A stretch of 64,000 bases of DNA from the NCBI GenBank assembly GCA_033032175.1, contig CM065307.1, positions 4,402,001 through 4,466,000 on the forward strand. The letters run 5' to 3'. Every line of letters starts with the position of its first letter. Positions within the stretch are counted from its first letter, which is position 1. Origin of the DNA: Saturnia japonica (taxonomy: Eukaryota > Arthropoda > Insecta > Lepidoptera > Saturniidae). Of the stretch, positions 48,716 through 61,680 are shown one piece after another. Position numbers and translations under genes: made by a program. A model generated the notes under the pieces. The model ran no database searches and had not been told where the DNA came from. It saw only the letters and a program-made list of their open reading frames with translations.

Positions 48716-49381
48716 GGGACCTTCCAAAATACTGCTTTCCTGTAGTTTCAGGGGGCTTCCTCTAGTTCCACATATATTGCTCACATATAATGCAAATTTC
48801 GCCTAGTAATTTTAAGATTGAATGTCTATTATTCGGTTTAGTAAATTGCTCAAACACATACATACATACATACAAACCATAAAGCAACAAGAAAATTTAC
48901 TAACAAAGCAATATAACAATGAATATTAAACGGATACAAAGTTATCGGAATAATGTTATTACAGGTAAATGATTAAATCGATTAGCTAATAAAGTTTTAA
49001 TTGAGCTGCCAACTAATAAATTGTATAAACGTAACCAAATTTCAACCACGGTATAACTTCCGCAATCAAAATACTTAAAGCGACCGAGTTTCGAATTACT
49101 TTTGCTACGAAATATTTATCCAGTTTGTATCCTCGTTTATTATATCTAATTGAACGTTAACATTATTACTGAACGTGGTAATTGCTATGGAAAAGCAATG
49201 GATCGGTAAATATCTTGATGGTCGATTTATTGGATTACGACTTAACCCAGAATTATTGTTCTATTGATTAATTCCTCGACGTAAATGGTAAATAAACGAT
49301 TGAAATATATGATATTTCTAAAGGGTTTGGATTAAAAATTGTATGTAAGTAAATAAAATGAAATAAATACTGTTAAAACAA
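48716..49381. other. Non-coding stretch
   Basis: (CATA)n at 48853; otherwise nothing. Confidence 0.5.
48853..48876 (+). repeat. (CATA)n microsatellite
   Basis: About five CATA units. The same motif forms the SINE family 2 tail at 53070, so it may be a leftover SINE end. Confidence 0.7.
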
Positions 49382-49683
49382 TCATACTATATCATAAAAT
49401 AAAGTTCCCCGTCTGCCTTTGTCTGTCTGTCTGAAAACAAACTCTAAAACTACTAAATGGATTTTCATACGGTTTGCATCAATGGATGGAGTGATTTATG
49501 TGAAAGGTACAGGTGTACAGTTCAATAAAGTTTTGTGTAAACTGGCTTACATATGACCGACGGTTAATGAAGACTTCTGAAAAAATCATGCCAACTACGT
49601 TGCTTTACTGGCGTGCGCCGCGTAAACCAATAAGGTTATATGTATTGTTCTGCTACCTGTGCAAAGCCGGGGCGGGTTGCTAG
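49382..49683 (+). mobile_element. Helitron-like element (302 bp)
   Basis: Begins TCATACTATATCATAAAATA after A and ends GGGGCGGGTTGCTAG before T. Has GTCTGTCTGTCTG and AAACTACTAAATGGATTTTC near the 5' side, typical of these insect elements. No genes. Confidence 0.55.
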
Positions 49684-50044
49684 TAGCATATAAAAATAAA
49701 TGAAAAATTCTGTGTATAGTATACTAACTACTTTGTTGTGTGTGATTATTGTGGATTTTTTAAGCATATTAAAACATTGCTTTAAATTCTGACAAAAAAA
49801 AATCGGTGCGAAACAAAATCGATCTAAATGTATTACATAGAAAGAGAAATACTTTTTGATTCTGTATTTGTTTCTCTTGAGGTTATTTGTTTTTTTCTTC
49901 TAATATTATTGAAATGGAATATTTTTAGTACAGTTGAAATTTGAAAAGTGTTGAAATGAAAATGCGATACTGAAAAGAGTTAAACACATACGTCTATAGG
50001 ATTTAGCCTGCAAAATAACAACATAGAATACATTATACACGGTT

Positions 50045-50140
50045 AATGCTAGGCCTAGCGGTGCGACGACGAAACTTGTACGCACTGTTGTATGTACAGT
50101 GCGAGAGGTCGATAGTTCGAGTCCCGCTGATTTAGGATTT
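50045..50140 (+). mobile_element. SINE-like tRNA-derived fragment
   Basis: CTAGGCCTAGCGGTGCGACG followed by GATAGTTCGAGTCCCGC (B-box), directly before a Helitron-like element at 50151. Confidence 0.5.
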
Positions 50141-50150
50141 TAAAAAGAGA

Positions 50151-50746
50151 CTAGCTGTATCCCGCAGTTTCACCCGAATATAATTTAGAAGAAATCACTG
50201 ATTGACGTATGACGTATCACACGGCCCGTTCGCGCCACTACTAATATAGACTTAGACCGGAGCCGAAAGTTGAATTATTTTATTTTTGTATTATCTCTCA
50301 AACTATGCGTCCAAGAACATGCTGTAAAAGACGAAGTCTATCTTCATTATAAATTGTCTTTATGATGAAATAACTTTTGTTCGTAAAGATTAATATGCCA
50401 TGCGTAAAAATAATGCTCATAAATTAATTTTTAATCTTCAACAAATTTTTTTGCAAAATACCTTATTGTGGCCCATGTATAAGAGATAGATATATGCTTT
50501 CGCTGACTTTTTTTATATATACTAATGGCTAATATTTTTGTAGAACATCCGACTTACTTAACAAAAATCAATATTTAAGGCTAGCTAGAAACTGTAGCCT
50601 AATGTTATATAACCTATACTATTCCTCGTGACTCTGGCTATCATATAAACAAATAATTTTTCGAATCCGACTGGTAGTTTCAGAGATTAGCGTGTTTAAA
50701 CAAACAAAAAAAAAACTTTTATGCTTTATTATATTATTAGTATAGA
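50151..50746 (-). mobile_element. Helitron-like element, subfamily C
   Basis: On the minus strand starts TCTATACTAATATAATAAAG after A and ends GCGGGATACAGCTAG before T. Shares GCCAGAGTCACGAGGAATAG and other internal words with 17095-17681. Confidence 0.65.
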
Positions 50747-52480
50747 TTTCAAATGTTTTTTTTTCATATGGAATGATTCGTATAATTTATAACCAAAATA
50801 TTCTAGTCCTTATCATTTCAAAGGAGTATTTCTGGGCCCAGAATGTAATTAGTTGAAATGTGGTTTATAAAATCGAATATATTTTTGTTTTTAAAATCGT
50901 ACAATATCATTAAAATTCACAACCAACAAAATAAAAAAAATAATAACTATAAACGACAATAAACATAGCCCTTCTTTAATATTAGTCCTACTTCAAAAAT
51001 AGTTTGTTTATTTGAAGTTTATTACACGACTTCGATTTTACGAAATATCCTAAATCTCTGCTTTTAAATTGCAAAAAATCCGCTTAATATTCAGTGTCTA
51101 TTTGATAATGCATTCATTAGCTATTCACTGACACTTATATTTTTACATCTCTTTTATTACCCAGGCCCATGTCTGTATGAAAGAGTATCCGTCTCCTTTC
51201 GAATTCTACGTCCATAAGAGGCCGTGTCCTAAAAGTGTAGAGCCTCTTTATGCTTAGAAACCTTCAAATGAGGTACTAATATAATATGGTGACTTTCGAG
51301 ATATTCTAATTTTACAGAGTATTTGCTTATGTTTTTAATTGAATTCAACCTTTTTTGAATAAAATCATACAGAGTTTTCAAACATGAATCAAAATAAAAT
51401 GTAATTTAAATCAAAAGCACTAAGGAGTATTGATATCAACTACGAAGCAAATCAAGGCCAAAATAACTTTCTATCCCCTTTATTTTTAACCCCGTCAGGG
51501 GATGAATTTCAATAAAATACGAAACACGTCTTCCATCTATTCTGTTAAGAAAGGTTTGTGCAAAATTTGAAGTAGATTGTACCAAAGAATCACTTTGTCT
51601 TATACAAACTTTGGCCCCTCTTTTCTTCCCTTAGGGGTAGAATTTCAAAAAAATTCTTTCTTATCGGATGTCTACGTCATACAAAGAACACACCCTCCAG
51701 TTTCAGGTCTCTACGATCAGCGGTTTAGGCTGTGCGTTGATCCGTCAGTCATTCAGGACAAATCATTTTATATGTATAGATGTTTTTATGTTTTCTGATG
51801 GGTTTCTTTCTACCGGGTGTAAAATGCACACATGTTTTATCTTTATGCATTTTTATATTAATATTAAATAAATTTTTAAGGAAATAAAAACCCGACTGCA
51901 ATAACAACGACCAAAAACATACATTTTTCTAATTTTGCTTTTTATTGAATTCTCAGAGTTCTTCTTAAATATTATATTGCCTATGTAACTCCCACAATTA
52001 AGACGAATCTATCGACACCTCGTATGCTAAAATCTATCAAGCGTGCCAAAGAAATAAACATACATATTTAGCGGAGGTGAGGAACAGAGAGTAAAGTTCC
52101 TCATCCGCCATAGAAAAGGGAGGATCCTCCGGCCAGACGGGTGCTATGTCTGGCGGGCAGCTGCCGCGACTGTTGTAGTCGGGTTCTTGTATATATACTC
52201 AACGTTAATTAGAGTTAATTTCTATAGCGCAATGTGGGATAGTAGGATGCGTCCTATGTGGCTCGATATATGTCGCTATGTGTCGCTACGTAGTTGTGTC
52301 GATGCGTTGATGCGTCAGTTGTGGCGAGAGATGTCGCTACACATACATACATACGGTCGACAAACAAAACCCTACTATTACTACTATTCCCTATTATAAC
52401 TTTTCAAATATATAAATAATAATAATAATATATCGCAATCAAGTAAAAAAAAAACCTATGCACGAGTCGGACTAGCGCAA
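50747..52480. other. Non-coding with unassigned repeats
   Basis: 51420-51870 (CCCCGTCAGGGGATGAATTT, CTTAGGGGTAGAATTTC) resembles a common insect dispersed repeat but has no second copy here. 51880-52010 is a Helitron-like fragment related to 39354-39690. 52080-52190 is a GC-rich patch (GGATCCTCCGGCCAGACGGG) of unknown origin, followed by TGTCGC-rich sequence. Confidence 0.4.
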
Positions 52481-52830
52481 CGTAAGTTTCGCTTAATAAG
52501 TTATTATAATATACTTGTATTGTGTAATTACAAAAAACTGTGTTATCTTACATTTTGTTCAGGAGACTTAGGCCTATATCAAATGTTTTTTAGACTACAT
52601 TTGTGTAAAATTTGCCTTGAACCAGACTAGAATAGCATTCTATTGATTTCAGATGGAAATAGTGGTCCAACAGACACGGACTGGCCGCTCATGTAACTTT
52701 TGTACTATTTATAAAGAACCTTTAGTCAAACCTAATACACATTTATTGCAGAAAAATCAGTATTATACATAATATGACCACAACACTATACCTACTATTC
52801 CACTAGATATACAAGACCGATTCCATTTTT

Positions 52831-53060
52831 AACTGAATTTAAAAAGGAGGTTTTCCATTCGAATGTTTTTTTATGGACGTTAAGTCATAACTTTTTTATT
52901 TATGAACCGATTAAGATGATTCTTTTTTGTTTCATAGGAGATACCTCAAGGGCAGTCCCATTTTAATTTCATTGGCATAGGACTTATAACTTTGAAGATA
53001 CACCAGGGAACTCTTCAAAATCATTGTAGTTAGTTTTCTTTTTTGTTAAAAATTGACTTG
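52831..53060 (+). repeat. Dispersed repeat family A (copy 5)
   Basis: Starts AACTGAATTTAAAAAGGAGG and ends TTGTTAAAAATTGACTTG; followed at once by SINE family 2. Confidence 0.7.
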
Positions 53061-53065
53061 TAGCA

Positions 53066-53262
53066 GTCTCATACATACATACATACCATCACGCCTGTAT
53101 TCCCCGAAAGGGTTAGGCAGAGGTGTAATAATTGTACACTCGCAATTCGCCGAGTATGTTTTTAGGTCCCACGTAATAGGCGGCGAGCCTATTGCCGTTA
53201 ATCGGCCACGAAACCAAACTCAGAGCTGCTACTGTCATTCTCATTCTACTGCAGTCTCATTA
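53066..53262 (-). mobile_element. SINE family 2, 3' part with TATG tail
   Basis: Plus-strand reading CATACATACATACATACCAT then CACGCCTGTATTCCCCGAAA is the reversed 3' end with a short TATG microsatellite tail. The tRNA-like head is missing. Confidence 0.75.
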
Positions 53263-53427
53263 TTTCTCTTATATTTATAATTTTTGTTTTTTAATATATA
53301 GCAAACAAAATATTTCAATCCTTTCTTATTAAGCTGTATATATTATATCTGAAAGGTATTTTTGTGGCAACGCTAAAAGTCACTTATTAATTATGTTTCA
53401 AGTAGCACTGAAAAGGTAACTCTCTTT

Positions 53428-53602
53428 ATCAACCCGGCACTTGAATAGCACCGCCTCCTCACTCGACGTCCACGCATTGTCAACGGGTGAACGCCACGTG
53501 ATCAACTAGTCACGGAGTTGACAAGTGAGTTATATGGAACTCCATACTAAGAAATCTCAACCGCACGAGGCGATGCAGTGCTGGTTGGGTGCCGGATTAA
53601 TA
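53428..53602. mobile_element. ~175-bp palindromic element (MITE-like)
   Basis: The left end ATCAACCCGGCACTTGAATA pairs with the right end read inward, ATTAATCCGGCACCCAACCA, and both go on to a GCACxGCxTCGCCTC-like box. Between them is a GC-richer stem with CCACGTGATCAACTAGTCAC. No coding potential. Confidence 0.45.
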
Positions 53603-53821
53603 GGTCGTTAACATTAAAGCATATATTACCCGCTGTTAAAGAAACATATACAAATAGTTTAAAATTAATGTTTTCATTTAAATAAAACCTAGAAAATTTC
53701 TTTGGCATTACTCATGAAAACATTTTAAACTAACATGTAGGAGGCGTCATTTATTAACAATCGTGTTTAACTAACATGACAGCTGTTAGATTGTCTACAT
53801 TCTTTAACGTTTCGCACGTTT

Positions 53822-54060
53822 TAATCCACTTCAACAAAAGACGAGAAGTTACTCAATTCGAATGTTTTTTTATGGATGTTCAACAATAACTTCTTTGTTT
53901 ATGAACCGATTTGGATGATTCTTTTTAGTTGGATAGACGATACCTCAAAATGGGACCACAATTTAATTTCATTGGCATTGGACCTTCAACTTCGAAGATA
54001 CATAAGGAAACTCTTCAAAACTATTGAAATTGGTTTTCTTTTTTGTTAAAAATTGTCTTT
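53822..54060 (+). repeat. Dispersed repeat family A (copy 6)
   Basis: Well conserved: GTTTATGAACCGATTTGGAT and GGCATTGGACCTTCAACTTC are intact. Confidence 0.7.
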
Positions 54061-54744
54061 TTCTTATTTCTTATAGATAATATTTATAGATCCTATTGAC
54101 ATAACCAGTTAAATTAAAATCGACTCCCATATATAATTCAAAAATACTTTACCTTATTTTAATATATTCTATATAATGTAATTGTACATGCAAGTGACAA
54201 ATTTTTTGTGAAACAATTATAACTGACGTATTTTATGTGCACTAATAAATATTAGAAACATGTAAAATTTTGAAATTTATTCGTATGTTGTTTATAATCT
54301 GTAATGTGTGCCTAAATAAATAATAAATTATAGATTTCTACTATATTTGTTTCAAAGTATTCACATCCTTGTAACTACGTAAGTATGGTCAAGATTTGTG
54401 TGATTCTTACGCGTTTCTACAAAGCTGTCACACACAGCGTCGCATGTTCAAACGAATGAACAAATCTGTACATGTGTTAGCATGCATACTGATGAACCGA
54501 CGGCTTTGAGGCCATAAATGCAAAATAGCGATGCGCTTTACCCACTACACCTTAATTGGAAAGCTCTTGCATACGTAGAGGCTAAAATTGAAACACAAAT
54601 ATAAACACATAATTAGCATAATGCAAGTTATATAGGTGCCAGAGGTTAAAAATGTGTAACTATAATTCACGAATTCAGAAATTTGTATTACCTTCGAATA
54701 ATTAATTTGAATTAAATTTGCCGTGCTTAAAAAAATATATTATT

Positions 54745-55003
54745 CAATATAGGCTTAGTGATAATGAGGCCTAAGAAGGTAACACGCTAAACCTAGTGTA
54801 TTTAGAAACGGGCTATCAAGTGCAGCTGCCGGACGGCAACTTTAAGGTCTTGACGATAGATTTTTAACTTAGAAATTGCCCTAACACCATTCTATTGTTT
54901 CACTTTGAAGTTTTCCTTCACCTAAAACACAGGATTTTGCAGTGATTCGAACTCACGTCGATCAACGTGGTGTCTGTACACGCTAAACATTGAGCTGTCA
55001 TTG
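54745..55003 (-). mobile_element. tRNA-derived SINE, family 1
   Basis: Minus strand: ACGTGAGTTCGAATCACTGC (B-box), TTAGGTGAAGGAAAAC, GCAGCTGCACTTGATAGCCC and CACTAGGTTTAGCG. Diverged. A family-A repeat starts about 100 bp away at 55100. Confidence 0.6.
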
Positions 55004-55099
55004 CTACAAATAACTTCATACACTTGCTTCATACAACTTTCTCTTAAATACCCCATGAGAATTTTGGCCAAGAGTGAAATTGTGTCTCCGTATATAAAA

Positions 55100-55324
55100 C
55101 CGACATAAAAAAAGAACGGAGGTTTCTCGATTCGAATTTTTTTAAATGAATGTTCAGCCATAACTTCTTTGTTTGTGAACCGATTTGGATGACTATTTTT
55201 TTGTTTGATAGGGAATATCTCAAGGATAGACCCGTTTTAATTTTATTGACATTGGACTTTCAATTTCGAAGATACCTGGTATAAAATAATTGAATTTAGT
55301 TTTCTTTTTGGTAAAATATTGTCT
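55100..55324 (+). repeat. Dispersed repeat family A (copy 7)
   Basis: TTCAGCCATAACTTCTTTGT and GTGAACCGATTTGGATGACT are present; the 3' third is shortened. Confidence 0.7.
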
Positions 55325-56594
55325 CGTTTTTTTTAATTTTAATTGTAACGTTAGAATTAATTTGCGTATAAAGTTAGCTAAAACGAATAGTCTTTAATAT
55401 TTATTGGAGGCCGTTAAAGGTTGCTTATTTATTTATGCTATTCACCCAACAATGCACCCTGGATAAGCCTCTTCGGTCCTAGAGTAAATATTTTTACACC
55501 ATATATTTTTTTATACTACTGCCATGTTTTTTTGCATACATTTTTTTTGTTACATGCAAAAATATTTTTTTCCACTTGCCAGTGATTAGTTCCAGTAGCG
55601 TATTGAAACAAAAATTAAAAAATTGCTAGCTTTATAACACAATAAGTAAAGATAATATAATATTTGTAAATAGTGGTCAGACTTTAATTTCAATGGGAAA
55701 TTCAAACGTCTTCTAATTGCATCGTCCTCGAAGCGTATAACAAGTTTCCGAGCGATTAAACTAAACTAGATAACGGCTACCTTGATTTGAATACACAGAA
55801 ACCTCAAGGCTATTTTCGTTTGAGGTCGAACCTTCTATAATGAAATAAGCACTTAACGTTTTCAGAAAACCGCGGTCCTAATCCGATTAATGTTAACTTT
55901 GTCGTAGGTACTTCGGTAGCGATCACATGGGCTTAAATGTGAACTGTTTCATTCAATGGTAATGTTGAACATTTTACAACAGATTCAACTTGTATTGCGA
56001 ATCTATAGGCTACTAAAGTTTGGATACTGTAAGAAATATGAACAATACCGATAAACGTGGTCGATTTTAAAGTCGTTAAAGACATTACAAAAATTATCTG
56101 GGGTATTTTTGGAAAAGTAAGTAATTTTGTTTACCTATTTACGATTCGCGAGTTGAGTTAAAAAAAAGTTAATCCTTTTAAAACTTATTATTATTTAAAA
56201 ATTGAAAGTTAAAAATTAATGTTACTATTTAATTAAGTTGATTAAAAGTAAAAAAAAAACCGTGAGGAACTATTGAGAAAACTGAGATTTAATTGTTTGG
56301 GAGTTACGTCAAATGCCAATTAGAAAACGTGACATCTTCGTAAAATATTGCTATACAAAGTTTAGTGTTATTCTTATTAGGTCACCTTATGACATGTAAC
56401 TCCAAAATTATTACTAAATGTACTAAATAAATTTAAATTTTTATAGGTGCGGTAGAAATTTCATAACTTTCAACTGAAATTCTAGTAAACTCACGTTATA
56501 AATAAATTTTTATTAGTGTTATTTACTTACTGATGACGTCACGCGCGGTCACATGAACATAATGCCGCGTTTTTGTAGCATATTTTTATTTAAA
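55325..56594. other. Non-coding stretch
   Basis: Nothing recognised. Confidence 0.5.
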
Positions 56595-56910
56595 CTAGGT
56601 GTCACCCAGTGGTCAGAGTTCGACCGACGACTTTTTGATCATAGGCTATTTATTATCTGTTTGACATTTACAGTATGAGCGTAATCAATGAATATTGTCA
56701 GTGTCACTTTTCACTCAATGACAATTTCTATGTTAGGCACTTGTTGGGGTGGCACCCGCAGTATTATTTATTGTGACTCAATATATATATAAATTTTATC
56801 TTTCTATATTCCTTCTCCATAAAAACTTTAACCATGCCATATTATAACACACTCTTCCGTGTTCGCAATATGCTTAAAAAGGAGTCTAAAGTTTTCTCTT
56901 CAAAGCGTTA
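56595..56910 (+). repeat. Dispersed repeat family F (copy 2)
   Basis: Starts GTGTCACCCAGTGGTCAGAG, then CGACGACTTTTTGATCATAG. Same order of blocks as copy 1. Confidence 0.65.
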
Positions 56911-57557
56911 AAGAATTAAGACTAAAAAATGTGTATCATCAAGTTAAAGTCACCATTTTTAAAAAATATCGATGAAGTAACCAGATTTTAAATTTGTAAT
57001 CAATCAGCCCTATGGAAGTCGTTCACATCTCTTCATCCCTACATTAACTAGAAAAGAGCTGATAACCAGCAAATGGCTGAATAAATATTTTTGAATCAAA
57101 GCTAATAACCATTCTCGGGTAAGAAACCGTTAAAAAAATTAAAATTGGTTAATTTTTTTGAAGCTACGATACACATGTTCGACTTATAATACTCCTCAGT
57201 ACGCGTCAGATGTTATATACATTTGTAAATAATTGTCAATTTTGTAATTAAACGTTCAGACGACACGCGTAACACTTTACCATCAAATTAAAGCAAACCA
57301 GACAAGGGTTACCTTAATTTGAATACTGAAACCACTCGGCGACTATGTTGCTTGGGGTTGTACCGTCCGTAATAAAATCAGCGTTTTAATGTGTTCATAG
57401 AAGGGCGTCCCAAGTTCAATTACCTTCTACCAACATTTGTCGGTTGTGTCGGTACTTTCATATTAACCAGGCTTGATTTTCCTTTGATACTTGATACTTG
57501 AATAAGCATATAATATAGCAAGCTTTCCGTTCACGCTATCGCTCGCGTATACTTTTC

Positions 57558-57711
57558 ACTGACTTTAACAAAAGATGGAAGTCTACTGAACTTGAATGTA
57601 TATATTTTTATGGATGTTCAACCATAACTTCTTTATTTATGAACCGATTTGGTTGATTCTTTGTTTATTGGATAAATGATAGCTCAGGGTATTCGCATTT
57701 TAATTTCATTG
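57558..57711 (+). repeat. Dispersed repeat family A (copy 8, truncated)
   Basis: Only the first ~150 bp (ACTGACTTTAACAAAAG ... TTTTAATTTCATTG); the end is missing. Confidence 0.65.
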
Positions 57712-57997
57712 TTTTTTGCAATTATGTCAATTATGCATTTATGTTATAATTATTTATACAATTATATAATTTATGCGAACATAGCTTCGGATAGTAAGCA
57801 ACACACATCTTTGCATACCACACAGGCGCTAAAATTATATGGTTATTGTTAATACTAACTCTGGAATAGGATACACGGGATAAATGTGACTCGAAAAATA
57901 GTGTTTTCTATACAAACTTTTTAACTCCTTTTCTATTGTAAGGGGTTGAATTTTGAGCTGGACGAGATGTTGATTACAAATCTTAAAATTATATAAT

Positions 57998-58252
57998 ATA
58001 GCTGTGCCTCATGGTTTCACCTGTGTTAATTTTATACGACAAATATCGACAATTTTTTATACTTTGTGTAAAACTGTCGACATTTTTATGAGGAATAAAT
58101 TAATTTTTCCAATTATATTATAGCTTATGTTACTCGCTGATATTGTAGCTTTATACAGGTGAAATAATTTTTAATATAGTTCCGGTAGTTTTTGAGTTTA
58201 TCCATTATAAGCAAAAAAATCAAATCTTTCCTTTTTATAATACTGGTATAGA
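57998..58252 (-). mobile_element. Helitron-like element, subfamily C relative
   Basis: Minus-strand start TCTATACCAGTATTATAAAA after A; end CATGAGGCACAGCTAT (mutated CTAG). Closely related to 63060-63290 (shared TTATTCCTCATAAxAATxTCGA). Confidence 0.6.
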
Positions 58253-58495
58253 TAAACACAATAAATTGTTACAAGACGCACCATGGGAAGAGTGTCATAT
58301 GTGGTAGAGCAGACAAGTTCGTAGCGTTAATTTTCGATGCGTAGCTGTTCATGCTTGTCGGACGTGCATGAGAATCTACAATATCACGATCCGTGGGAGC
58401 CCATCTTAATATTGTCAGTTGTTGAGAAATAAGTGTAATTCTTCAATATTTTGCTACCAACATAAACAAACACCCGCAATAGTGGCACGCTTAGG

Positions 58496-58775
58496 TTTGG
58501 AGAAGGAGTGCAGAAAGCTAACATTTATCAATAATGTCTGTTACTAATATATAATATTAAATTAAATTAATTTAACCTGCGAAACCCTAAACGACCAGTC
58601 CCATTGAACTTTAGACCCACCAAAATATTGACATTGTCACTCAACGAAAAGTGACAGCAAGTGATCTAGATAATACTCATTGTTTATGAATACTGTAAAT
58701 GTCAAACAGAAAATAGTCTATGATCAAAAAGTCGCTGGTCGAATTTCGACATTAGGGCGATCGCTAGTTATTATT
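58496..58775 (+). repeat. Repeat pair G (copy 2) with a conserved short frame
   Basis: Same blocks as 47366-47640; frame from ATG 58686 reads NVKQKIVYDQKVAGRIS. Followed by a LINE tail from ~58790. Confidence 0.55.
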
Positions 58776-58789
58776 ATTGTACCTAATAT

Positions 58790-60400
58790 TAACACTTGTA
58801 CAGTCGGAAAAAAAAAAAAAAGAAAAACCCGATCGAGTTTCTTTCCAGTGTGCTTAGTGTGAGTTTTTCAATTAATTGTAGTTTACGTAACTTTTTCGTC
58901 AGCGTTAGAAACGCCAAACTGTCTGGCAAGGTTAATTTCGCGAGTGCGAGTTCCTTCACTGCATACTGTCAGAAATGCATTTATACATCTAAACATGAGT
59001 TATTATTTCAATTCTTATGTTGGCTACTCTGCAGCATGTATGAATATATGACCAAGTTGAAAAATCGACTTCAACAGTATTCACGTATTGGGTAGATGAA
59101 TACTGAACTTGGTTGAGTTTTACATAGCCATGTCTAATTTTTTTTTTATTTTGTTGATGTGTTTCGTGAAGATAAAAATACTAAATAATGAAGACAAGCA
59201 CACCACAACTTGATATAATGATGACTTTTATGGACTATTTTTTTATTTGTATAACTTTATAATTAGGCTAAATATTAAATTTCGCGATGTGGAAACAAAT
59301 AGTTTTTGAATAATTTTTTAACAGGTTTTTTTTAAATATGACAATACATAATTACATATCAGTTCTAAACAGTTGTAATAAAATGTAAAAATGTTTATGT
59401 ATGTTATTTTCGTAAATTATTTTGTTTTATTAATAGATAAACCATTGCTTATTATTTATATAGATATAAAATTTTATTTAAAATATCGTCTTATTTTTCT
59501 TTACGGGTTGTTGTTAGTTTTTGAACAATTATTGTTTAGTTACGTCTTACGACTGTTTTCGATAAATATAAATACGATTTCAATATTTTGTGCCGTTATA
59601 AGTGTTACATATAATTTTAATATAATTATAATAATCATATACATAAAATATATAAGTAATTATATTATATAATAATATTAAATAAAATAATAATTAATTA
59701 TTTCGTTAACTAATAACTATAATTTAGCGGTAAAATTGCTTAAGTTTGAACTGTAATCACAAAAAAATATAATATAATATAATATAATATAGAACACGTT
59801 GTGCAAAGATATCAATTCCTAAACCATGTATCCGAGTTCATTAATTGGATCAAATATCGCACGAAAATATTCTCGTATTTAAAAAAATAATTTAATGCGT
59901 TCTTCTTGAGCACGGGCAAAAGAAAGAAGCCTCCAAGAAAAATAAAGTCTCCGAGTGACCTTTGTCATTAATTTTAATTAATCAGTATAACAACTTTTGG
60001 CCTCTCTCACTACAAAAACCCAAGTGAATGACTCTACTATCACGTCAGCGTCTGTTTATTATTCGAACTGTCAAAATGTGTCCAACTTGTAACTCACACT
60101 CGCAATATCATTACCATACATATGCAAACGTCAACTGCGTAGTAAGTGTATCGTTTGTCGCTAACTATTTAGTAAACAACAAATCTTGCACTCGCATATT
60201 ATTTTTCGTAAACTATGCCCAAATGCGTTGTTTGTTTCTCCATACAAATGTCACGTTAACGCAAACGTGATATTGATAGTTAAAAACTCACACTAGGCAC
60301 ACTGTTCTTCTCCATGTCTGGGATATTTTTCCAATCGGCAGTAGTGTTTTGACATTCTTAGGGCGTAAATTGAATAAAGATTTTTATTTTATTTTGAAAG
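58790..60400 (+). repeat. LINE 3' tail interrupted by an inverted-repeat element
   Basis: The left part (58790-58845) reads ACTTGTACAGTCGGAAAAA ... CCCGATCGAGTTTCTTTC. The right part (60305-60400) reads TTCTTCTCCATG ... GTAGTGTTTTGAC ... TTGAATAAA. Together they match the uninterrupted copy at 7616-7745, so the 58846-60304 element landed inside it. Confidence 0.75.
58846..60304. mobile_element. 1.46-kb non-autonomous DNA element with terminal inverted repeats
   Basis: The left end begins CAGTGTGCTTAGTGTGAGTT and the right end, read inward, CAGTGTGCCTAGTGTGAGTT: 23 bp of inverted repeat with one mismatch. Weaker inverted similarity continues inside (GCGAGTGCGAG near 58940; GCGAGTGCAAG near 60198). 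Both flanks belong to one continuous LINE tail, which independently sets the boundaries. The interior is very AT-rich and has no credible transposase; its longest ORFs are low-complexity. A clean target duplication could not be assigned. The CAG...CTG ends would suit hAT or a related group, but the superfamily is not proven. Confidence 0.75.
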
Positions 60401-61460
60401 CACTACATTATTGGGTATATTTTAAATTTAAGGGTGCTAAACAATGTCATACCAATATTATATATACCGTATTTCTATTGACTAATGGTGATTAGACGTG
60501 GTGCTATTACAAATGTAGAGAGAGATGTAGCGAGGAGAAGGAGAGAGATAAGACAGATTAGAAAAGAAACGAAGACAAAAAAGGCTTTAGAGTACATAGT
60601 TTTGGCATGGCCGTGAGGTCACTGAAACATTATTTAATTTGAATTAACTTTATCGTCCAAATTGTTAAATATCCTGTTTTAACATAATATGATAAATTAG
60701 TTACGATATTTACTTCATTGAAACTTCAGACATAATGATTGAAGTTCCAACAACGTTAATAGATACAAACAAAACGGAAGAAAATCCATTGGAAAATAAA
60801 TCGGACAAGTTGCGAATAGAACTCGCGCCCTAAGGGTTTCGAATCTATGAAATTAGGAATGTACCGTCCATTATTGTACTGTATTTTACATCAATCTTGT
60901 TTATATATTATATTTGAATTCTTTAACGTATCTCGGTCTGTCCCTTTTTCCATATACGTCTGTTAGTGCGCTTAAAACTCAAGAATCAATTAACAAATTT
61001 CTGTGAACATTTTAAATTATTTTATTAAAAAGGTTTTAGGCTATTAACGATAATAATGTTATAAAATCAACTCGAAAAAAAACAAAAACTCTTTTTATAC
61101 AACATAAACAAATTAATTCCCTGTTATAATTTCGCAGGATACTATTTAGTTTCAAATTCAAGGGTAAATATAATTCATGGTATATATAATAACTTTACTT
61201 ATATTCTTGGCGATAAAGCAACTTAATAGGAGGTAGCTAATTAACAAGTTATCGCCGTAAGTGACAGATCCGTAAACACGATCGCGGTCGGAGCTACAAT
61301 TCCGATAATTGCACACAGTCGATCGATTCACTCTGTTCTAAAAGCCTCTGTAATTCGCTCTTTGTTGCCTGTGCTGCGATAGCTCACTCTATAATTGTCA
61401 AAATGTTTATTTATATTTTATTATGTTTATTTTTTAAGTTACAGTTAATTTAATCTTCAT
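60401..61460. other. Non-coding stretch
   Basis: A purine-rich patch at 60518-60590; no gene. Confidence 0.5.
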
Positions 61461-61680
61461 TAACCGATTTCATAAAAAGGAGGAGTTTACTCAATTCGAT
61501 TGTTTTTTTTAATGAATGTTCAGTCATAATTTCTTTGTTCATGAACCGATTTGGATGTTTTTTTTTCTTTGCTAAGGGATACCTCAAGCGATTGAACTTC
61601 GAAGATACACCAGAAAAATTCTCAAAATCGTTTCTTAAAATAATTGAAGTTTGTTTTCTTTTTTTTATTAAAAAGTGTCT
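61461..61680 (+). repeat. Dispersed repeat family A (copy 9)
   Basis: GTTCATGAACCGATTTGGAT and CTTCGAAGATACACCAG are present; the GGCATTGGACC block is deleted. Confidence 0.65.

Noticed and set aside
59391..59672. 93-codon ORF inside the 1.46-kb element as its transposase
   Set aside because: I/F/Y/L-rich low-complexity translation of very AT-rich DNA with no catalytic motif.
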